DNA from: Magnolia sinica
Lineage: Eukaryota > Streptophyta > Magnoliopsida > Magnoliales > Magnoliaceae
Assembly: GCF_029962835.1 (NCBI RefSeq)
Contig: NC_080590.1
Coordinates: forward strand, 70,395,501-70,459,500
Direction of reading: 5' to 3'
Length of the DNA: 64,000 nt
A program made the position numbers and the translations under genes. The notes beneath the pieces were generated by a model that was not told the DNA's origin, did no database searches, and worked only from the letters and a program-made list of their open reading frames with translations. This document shows, in pieces, positions 40,601 through 49,600 of the stretch; positions within the stretch are counted from its first letter, which is position 1; each line of letters opens with the position of its first letter.

Positions 40601-43600
40601 GAGCCGGTTTGCCACTTCGCAAGCTCGGACGTACTCAGCGTGGCATTTATCGTATGCCTCCCTGACCTCTTCCAATCGCAAGGCCGAGCGAGTATTTTCC
40701 ATCGCGGCCTCATCAAGGGACGCAATTGCCAAAGACAGATCGGCCATTACAGTGGTGACTCGAGCCTCGACGGTCACTAGCCGAGCCTCAGTATCATTCA
40801 CACGCTCATTGGCCTTAGACAGCTCAGCGCGGGCCTTCAGCGCACACAGCGCGAACTGCAAAAAAATAATAATAATAATAATAATAAAATAATAATAATA
40901 ATAATAATATCACCATCTAACAAGGAAGCCGAATGAAAAACAAAGGATTTTGCTCTTACCTCAAGGAGTATCCTTGTCATCTTGGCGAGCGTTCGTTCCA
41001 TGGAAGACTCGAAGAGGTCAGTGAAACCCTCCTCGATCCCTTGGCGACTCGCCCAATGGAGAATCCCTTCGACGCTACGAAGGAAGCTCATCCTTTCTCC
41101 CTCGGCTGCCTCTCCGCTGGGGGACTTATCCCCTTCCACTTCCTCTCTCCTCTTAAGGACTTATTCTGCAACAGGTCCTAGCTCAGGAACCTCCCAAGGC
41201 TCAGGTGGAACCACCTCCGCCACCTCCATACCCTCGTCCGCAACTTCTATGACGGTCGGATGAGGAGCGACGACCTTCCCCTGGCTCTTGGAGGCCGCCC
41301 TCTACCTCTTTGAGGGTCGAGTATCGACTCGAGGCTCGCACTGACGAGGAGCCTTTATCCTGGAAGTAGGACGAAGGGTTGGCCGAGCCTCAAACATCTC
41401 TGCATCAGAAGCAAGATATAAGTGTCAGTAAATAAAAAAATATGATAAGTACTACCGCTTAGCTATGGATCGTACCCACCGGGGCTGAATCCAAGCCCGA
41501 CTCAAAAAGGCGCTCTAGTTGGAGAAGTCTTTTACAAGACCTCATCTCCGGATCCAGCGCTCTCAGATCCTTGATTCGAGCCTCCAAGCTTAGTCCAACT
41601 CCTAAACGGTGTGCGGGGAGGACTGAAGGAGCACAGACGGTCAGAGGACACATTAAAAAGGTTCCACTAATTAAGAAGGAAAAATAATAAATGCTAAGTC
41701 ACCTGGCTCGGAAAAAGCCCAGGGAACAAAAGGTATGAATGGCTCCGACCTGGCCATCTCCCAGCGACCGCAAGCCTAGAACCACCAATCCCTCCAGTGT
41801 TTGTTGGAGGAAGGAGGGTCAATTATCAGCGCTCCTCCTTTCTTCTGCCAAGAGCAGAAGTAATACCAACCGGGCTGCTGAGGATTCAGCCGCACTTGGT
41901 ACAGATGGAGGAATTCGTTTATGGTCACGCTGGCTGATCCATCTCAGCCCACAGGACTGCATAACTGAACAAGTCCCTCACCTGTTTGGAACTATTTGCC
42001 CCGGAGCTAAACCAAGAGAGCCCAGAAGACGCCGAGCAATCTCTTGTAGCGGTAAACGGAGGCCGCACTATAGTGCTACCTGAAAAATCGTGATTGCCCC
42101 TGGCCGAGGAAGGCTAAGGCCGATAGAGACATGAATATGATATCCGACTCGAATCCAAAGTAGGTCATCCTCAGTCAAAACTAAGGGTAATGGCCCCCTT
42201 GATCCTTCATCAGCCGAAGCTTTTTCCGTTCGTCGGCTTCATCGGCTTCGTCATCCTTGTCCACATTAGGGGGGTTGGGCCTGCTTGAAGCAGTTTCAAT
42301 CACTGCCCCCCGCCTAAGAGACGAGTCAAACTTCCCAACAGATGTCACCGGCCTCTGCGCCAGGAACTCCATCACCCTTTGCGAATGCCGGAATGCGGAA
42401 TCAACACCGGCCACCATCTCCCCTGGTAACGAGAGGGTGGTTCTGAAGCGGCCCAAAAGCTGCTCATTCCGCCCTCGTCACTGTATACTCCCTTCTGAGG
42501 GCTTACAGAGCCTGACATTGTTCAAAATTAAATGAAAGAGAGGGAGAAAAATGCTCAATGGAGTTTATAATGACGGTCGGAAAAGGCAAAGAGGGTAGAG
42601 AAAGCGAAAGGACAGAAAATAGGAGAAAAGAAGCGCAGAAATGGGGCCGATTTGGGGGCTAGGGCGATCCTTTTATAGCCATGCCACGTAGCACCCGCAT
42701 TAAAGGAGAAGCCGACTCAACGCCCCCTCGAGCGCCTTAGTCCAACACGTGGCGCCACACCACACGCTATACAGATCCATCATCAAACGCCCTGCCACGC
42801 GTCCACCACTCATTCGCCCTGCCACTGAAACAACGACCTCCCGCTGTGCGGCCTCCAGAACTGAACCGACATGTGTTCAGGACGCGGGAGTCCACTTCGG
42901 TATTCGAGCTAGCTGTCATACCAAGAATAACTGCTCCATCATAAGTTCAGACTATGCATAATCCGACCCAACACCGATCTACTCCTCGGCCTCTATAGGT
43001 CGGCACAAGGAGTAAGGGGGCTCACTGTTGGTGGAAAAATATGACAAGTCAATAACTCGGTTATGGAATGGACCAACTTTGCTAACATGGCCCGAACTCA
43101 CTCGGTGTCGAGCTTGACCAAGGCCCACATGTCCAGAAAGTCGAAAGAAGAGACGTGGCCTAGATTTACCAGGCGCTGAGCCTATCCGAGGCCCACATGT
43201 CCGGAGCCATAAGGCAAGACCTCTAAGGAGGCTGATACACCTTCAAGGGCATTCAAAGGGTCCCTCACACCGACCCAATTCATGGGTCGGCTATTAATCA
43301 AGCACAGGCCGACCAGACCTTGGATTAACCTCAGTCCAATCTATCTTCTAGGTCGGCCATGGGTCGGCCATCAGTCAGCAATATGTCGATTATGGATTCA
43401 ACTATACCTCAGCCGATAGCCGATCAAAGGCTATCCATCCACAGTCAACCACGGTTTGGCAGAAAGCGAGTCAACGAGCATAAGCCGTCCGAACATGCCG
43501 ATAGTCTGAGATCAGCTGACGATAGGCTGAGTTCCGTCAATCGGTCACATCTGGACGCTTGGAGTCGAGCCAAGGAGTTGGCACGGTATCAAGATCCTCT

Positions 43601-46600
43601 TCGGAAATACTCGGAGAATAATATCCGATTCTAGAAATCTAGGAGATCGAAGATCTCGGGATCGTCATAAATAACAATCAATCCCCTTCATGGAAAGTTC
43701 TATACACCACGAGATTGCATTACCTCTATAAATAGAGAGCCTACCCACGGTGAAAGGTACGAGACATCCATTTCTCACCCCTAAACCTTTATCGTTAGAT
43801 CCAGATTCCAAGCCTGACTTAGGCATCAGAGGGTCCTCTGAACTAGCTAGGGTCTCCTTTGTCCTCCTCTTGTGCAGGCACCAGGTACTCGAAAGCAAAA
43901 AGGGAGGTGAGCCGAAAACTGCATCAACACTATCTATGTATTTTTAAACGGTGTAGATAATTATCCATCTAAAATAACTAGTCACTTAGTGTTGAATGTC
44001 TAGATTATTATTCACTATCTTGGAATGGTTCAGATAATTGCCTATGTACTCTTGAACGGTACATATCGATATTCACAATTGACACCTTTTATGACCATTT
44101 TTCAGTATATTTAGAAATAGGCAAATGGACATTTCTTGGATTTCACAAAAAAAAAATAAAAATCCACGGACTATAGGTGGTAATATCTAAGGAATTTTTT
44201 AGGATGGTTGAGAAGGCCGCGCGCAGTGGCTCATTAAAAAAAATAAATAAATAAAATAAAAACTTTTCACTAATCTTAATTAATGAAATTGTTTGCCTCG
44301 CTTCATACACAACGGCACTCCTTTCCATCAAATGTGTAACTTAGGAACATCCAAATCATAAAGACCGCCTTTGCAGAAATTAGGATGGCATACTGATCAT
44401 CAGGCCAGCGACAATGTCTAAATCAATAGACCGCTAATGTATAGGTGTGGCCATGAGTGATTTGGTCAAGTGTTGTGCCAGGTGTTGTTTATGATAAGCA
44501 CCACCTTTTGTATGGATTGAATGTTCCATGTAAGTGACCCTTGAACTTCGCAAACCACTGCTCTCTATATGCGTGTTGCACGTACCATATCCACTTGTAA
44601 TATATAAACAGTGTCAATTTGTGAATCTGAGTCCATTCAAGTTTTATCAAGTGGTGGCTTTTCTTTTCTTTTCTTTTTTTTCTTTCTTTTTTGGTTTAAT
44701 TCATTGTCGTTTGCCTTGTGGTAAGTTTTTCACGAGTTTTACTAGGCTCTGATTCGTAACTGGATCTGAATTTTTCTTGAGTCATGATAAAATCTAATCG
44801 AGCTGAGTCGACTCAGTTGAGTCCTGTTTCTTCAACTTTTTAAATTATGGTCGAGTTTCCATCCATAAAATAATTTTGTAAAATCTTCATAGTAGGGTGG
44901 TGACATTCTTCTCAAGGTTTGGTATATTTCCCAGTCAGGATGGCCGTTTTATGTATCTTACGCTTTTAATAATGTTTTTATACAACCATTTAATACAAGG
45001 CCAGCAATAATTCTCTGTCATGCTCTATGTGCATGATCCCAAACATCTTCATAGATATGATCCGTGTTGTCAAAAAGTCTTCAAGACAGTTCGTTGCTCG
45101 ACCGGTCGAGCGGACCACTCGACCAATCGAAGGTCCACTCGACCGGTCGAGGCCCGCTCGACTCAAAGTCTAGTGAGCTCGTCTTTTGGGTGTCCGTCAG
45201 GCTCGACCAGTCGAGGTCATCCTTCGACCAGTCGAGGTTATGCAGATTCGAGTCTAGATCTTGTGCGGACTGCAGATATTTGAGGCGGTTTCGCAAGGGT
45301 ACGAAAGGGAAGTTTCCTAAACTATAAATAGGGGTCCCTATGGCTATTCTAGTGTATTCTAAAGCTTTCTAAAAGTTTTCCAAGGGTTCCTAAAGGATTC
45401 TAGGGTTATCAAAAGGTGTAGCAAGGGTGAGATTCGAGGTTGTTCGAATTGGGTAAGTCCTCTCTCTTGTAATTTTCTTTTCATAGTGGATTTCTGTCAC
45501 TTTGTGCCATAGTTTTTTTCCCACAAGGTTTTTCCATGTTAAATTTTTGTGTTCTTCTGTGATTGCTTGTTACTATTGAATTGCTATCCTAGATGTAGAT
45601 CTGTGTGATTCCGCAGAAAAAATCCCTAGCAAGTGGTATCAGAGCAATCGTTGGGGCACATATCTGAATCTGCAGGATGAGTAATAATGGGAAACGGCAA
45701 GTTTGATATTGAGAAGTAATTAGGTAAAAATAATTTTGAGTTATGGAAGGTTAAGATGATTAGCTTGTTAACCAAGCAAGGAAAGATTAAAGCTCTTGAG
45801 AAGCGAAAATCCACCATGAAAGATGATGAATGGGAAAACCTTGATAGTAATGCTTTAGCTTCTATCCGTTTATATCTCACGGATGAGGTTCTTTATAATG
45901 TTTTGAGGGAGAAAACTGCAGCTAGTTTGTAGGCGAAGTTAGAGAATATCTATGTAAAGAAGTCCTCTGAAAATTGCCTACACTTGAAGCTATAGTGTTA
46001 TACCTTCAAGATGGCAGAGGGTGGAGATCTAGAAGCCCATATCAGCAACTTTAATAAATTGATATGCAAATTGCTGGATATAGAGGAAGTGGTCAAAGAT
46101 GAGGAACAGGCATGTATATTGTTGAATTCTCTTCCTGCATGCACCGCAAATAAAATCCTGAGTATTGACATCATTATCTCAGCCCTCCAAGGGAAGACTA
46201 TGAGAAAGCTAAACGACGACATGGGGGCATCTTCCGATGTACTGATTACGAAGGGCAGAGATTCTAAGCGAGGTACAGGATCCTCAAGGCCTAGATCCAA
46301 ATCTAAGGGCAATAGCAAAGGAAAATTAAAGTGTTGGAATTGGGGGTTGTCTGGACACATGAAGAAGGATTGTAGAAATCCTAAAATGAAGAAAGAAAAT
46401 TCAGCGGATTCTTCCAAGGAGGCCAATGTTGTCACATCTGATGAAGAGACAAGTGGTGGTGAAGTTCTGTCTGTGTCCATGATCGAACATGTTCACGACA
46501 ATCATGCAGATGAGTGGATCCTAAATACAGGAGCGTCATATCACATGACTCCTCATCGGAGTTGGTTCGTCAGTTACAAGGAATGTGATGGTGAACAAGT

Positions 46601-49600
46601 TTATATGGGTAATGACAATGCCTATGATGTTGTGGCTATTGCCATGGTGAGCATCAGGATATTTGATGGGATGGAGCGTACCTTGACTGACGTCAGGCAC
46701 GTTCCTGATATGAAGAAAAGTCTGATTTCTCTTGGTGCACTCGAGGCTATAGGGTGTAAGTTCTCCGATATTAATGGTGTCCTTAAAGTTTCAAAAGGGG
46801 CACTAGTGGTTATAAGAGCGCAGAGGCACAGAAACCTTTACAGATTGATTGGGAGGACTTCAGCAGGTAGAGCGGCAACAGCTATTGCAGACTTCACGTC
46901 TCTATGTATGTGGCATGCTCGTCCGGGCCACATGAGCGAGCGAGGCATGAAGGTACTTTCTAATCGATGTTTGATTCCAGCTTTTAAAAATTCTGATTTA
47001 GATATATGCGAGCATTGTATATATGGTAAACAGTCTACACTGTCTTTAAAATCTGGAAAACATGTTTGTAAGGGAGTTCTTGATTATGTGTACTCTGACG
47101 TATGGCGACCATCGCCAGAAGTTTCCATTGAAGGGTCATCATGGTTTGTTTCATTCATTAACGACTACTTTAGGAAAGTTTGGATTTACTTCATGAAACG
47201 TAAATCCGAAGTTTTCACCATATTCAAACAATGGAAGGCAATGGTGGAAAAACAATCAGGGCAAAAAATAAAGGTTTTAAGGACTAACAATGGTGGAGAA
47301 TTCACTTCCACTGAGTTTAATGATTATTGCAAGGATGAATGGATCATTAGGCACAACACAGTGCGCCACAGCCCCGAGTAAAACAGTGTGGCTGAGCGAA
47401 TGAATCGGACTCTCCTGGAGATGGCCAGATGCATGTTAAGTAATGTTGCGTTAGGCAAGGACCTATGGACCGAGGCCGTTAACACGGCTTGTTATTTGGT
47501 AAACCAGTCTCCTTCAATGACAATTGAATGTAAAATCCCAGAGAGTATGGAGTGGTCAGGAAATCGACTACTCAGATCTACGCATATTTGGTTGTAAGGC
47601 TTACTCTCATGTACCGTCAGTTGAGAAAGATAAGTTAAATCATAGGGCCAAAAAGTATATCTTTGTTGGCTATGACATTGGTGTAAAAAGTTACAGGATA
47701 TTCGACAAGGTTACACGCAAGGTCATCACTAGTCGTGACGTCAGATTCGATGAAAGCTCCATATTTCACAAGAATGATCAAAAGGAGCAAGATGAACCAG
47801 AAAGAGTGATCATAAATGTCCATATTGACATAGATAATACTCAGACAGAGACAAGTGCGAAGACAGAGGTATAGAATCAGGTGGACCAGCTACCTGTGAG
47901 AAGGAATCCACCGCGTGATCGCAGGTTACTGGCAAGATACAGGGACGACTCTAATATTGCATATGCCCTCATTACAGATGAGGGAGACCTGTCTACCATT
48001 CAGGAGGCTCTTGATGAGCCTAACGCAGAAAAGTAAAAGACGGCTATGGACGATGAGATGGACTCGTTGCACAAAAATCACACATAGGAACTGGTGGAGC
48101 TTCCCGTGGGCCGAAAAGCGATCAGATGCAAGTGGTTATTCAAAAGGGAATAGGATATATACAAAGCAAGGTTGGTAGTGAAGAGTTATACTCAGAGAGA
48201 AGGAATCGACTTCACAGAGATATTCGCACAAGTGGTTAAGCAGGTATTTATCAGATTAGTGTTGGCACTGGTTGCCCAATACGATCTTGAGCTGGAACAG
48301 ATGGATGTGAAGACTGCATTCCTCCACGGGGAATTGGAAGAGCAGATCTACATGAAGCAATTAGAGGGCTACGAAGTTAAAGGGGCAGAGAAAAAGATTT
48401 ACAGGTTAATAAGGTCGTTGTACGGCCTGAAACAGTCGCCTAAGCAGTGGTATAAAAAATTTGATTATTTCATGGTGAGTTACAAATTTACTCGGAGTGA
48501 ATGCAATCACTGTGTCTATTACAAGACACTGAGTGATGGAAAATTCATCATCCTAGTACTGTATGTTAATGATATATTAATCGCCTATCATGATATGTTT
48601 GAAATCAACGTACTGAAGACTCAGTTATCAGAGATATTCGAGATAAAAGCTCTAGGGGCTGCAAAGAGGGTTCTCGGCATAGATATTCATAGAGACAGGA
48701 AAATGAGCAGGCTTTGGTTATCACAGACAAAATATCTTGAAAAGGTATTGATCAAGTATGGGATGGATCAGGTAAAGCCGATGAGCGTTCCCCACGCGAC
48801 TCACTTCAAGTTTCCCTCAGAACAATGAGGAAAAGCAGGTTATGTCTCATGTGCTCTATTCGAATGTGGTTGGTAGTTTAATGTATGTCATGGTCTGTAC
48901 GAAACCGGATATTTCACAAGCAGTCAATGTTGTGAGCAAATACATGTCAAACTTTGTAAGCAACATTAGGAAGCAGTGAAATGGCTACTTCGATACATTC
49001 GAGGTACGAAAGACTACGTCTTAACTTTTGAGAAAACAGGGACAAAGTTGGTAGGGTATGTGGATTCTGACTACGTAGGCAGTATAGATTCCAAGAAGTC
49101 TACTTCAGGATACTCGTTTGTACTTTCGGGTGGAGCAATCAGTTGGATGTCAAATCTTTAGTCCATGGTGACTTTTTCCACTACCGAAGCAGAATATATG
49201 GCAGTAACGGAAGCATTTAAAGAAGGTGTTTGGCTCAGAAACATGATAAATCAGTTGGGACTTCAGCAGGAGGCCATGCTGGTTAACTGTGATAGCGAGA
49301 GCGCTATCAATTTGGCTAAAAACTCTGTTTATCACTCATGTACTAAACACATTGATGTTCGTCACCACTTTATCCAACAAGTACTTGAGGAAGGAGGCAT
49401 CACACTGGAAAAGATTCACACCAGCATGAATCCAATAGATATGCTCACTAAGGTCGTTCCTACAAAGAAGTTCAAGTTCTGTGCAACTTCTCTGGGCTTG
49501 GCGATGACGTAAAAGAAGGATGGAGTGTGCACGAGAAGCGTTGATTGAAGCTATGATGCAATGCTGAAATAAGAGAAGAGGTCAAGCAGCTACACGGTTG

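Larger units (their letters stand above)
33549..43929 (+). mobile_element. Tat-lineage Gypsy element with both LTRs, 10.4 kb
   Basis: LTRs at 33549-34422 and 43026-43929 flank a primer site (attggcgccatctgtggga, 34424-34442), gag (34459-35815), protease (36127-36753), RT (36880-37400), RNase H (37400-38040), a second RNase H (38240-38530), integrase (38780-39940), a 3-kb region with minus-strand open frames (40130-42540) and a polypurine tract (aaggagtaaggggg, 43007-43020). The flanks TTATC and CTATC suggest a 5-bp target duplication with one change. A rough count over the first 200 LTR bases gives about 10% difference, mostly transitions, so it is several million years old or more. It looks structurally whole but is broken, with about ten or more interruptions. 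Confidence 0.9.

Noticed and set aside
45998-46480. Minus-strand open frame of 160 residues
   Set aside because: Antisense shadow of the Copia gag.
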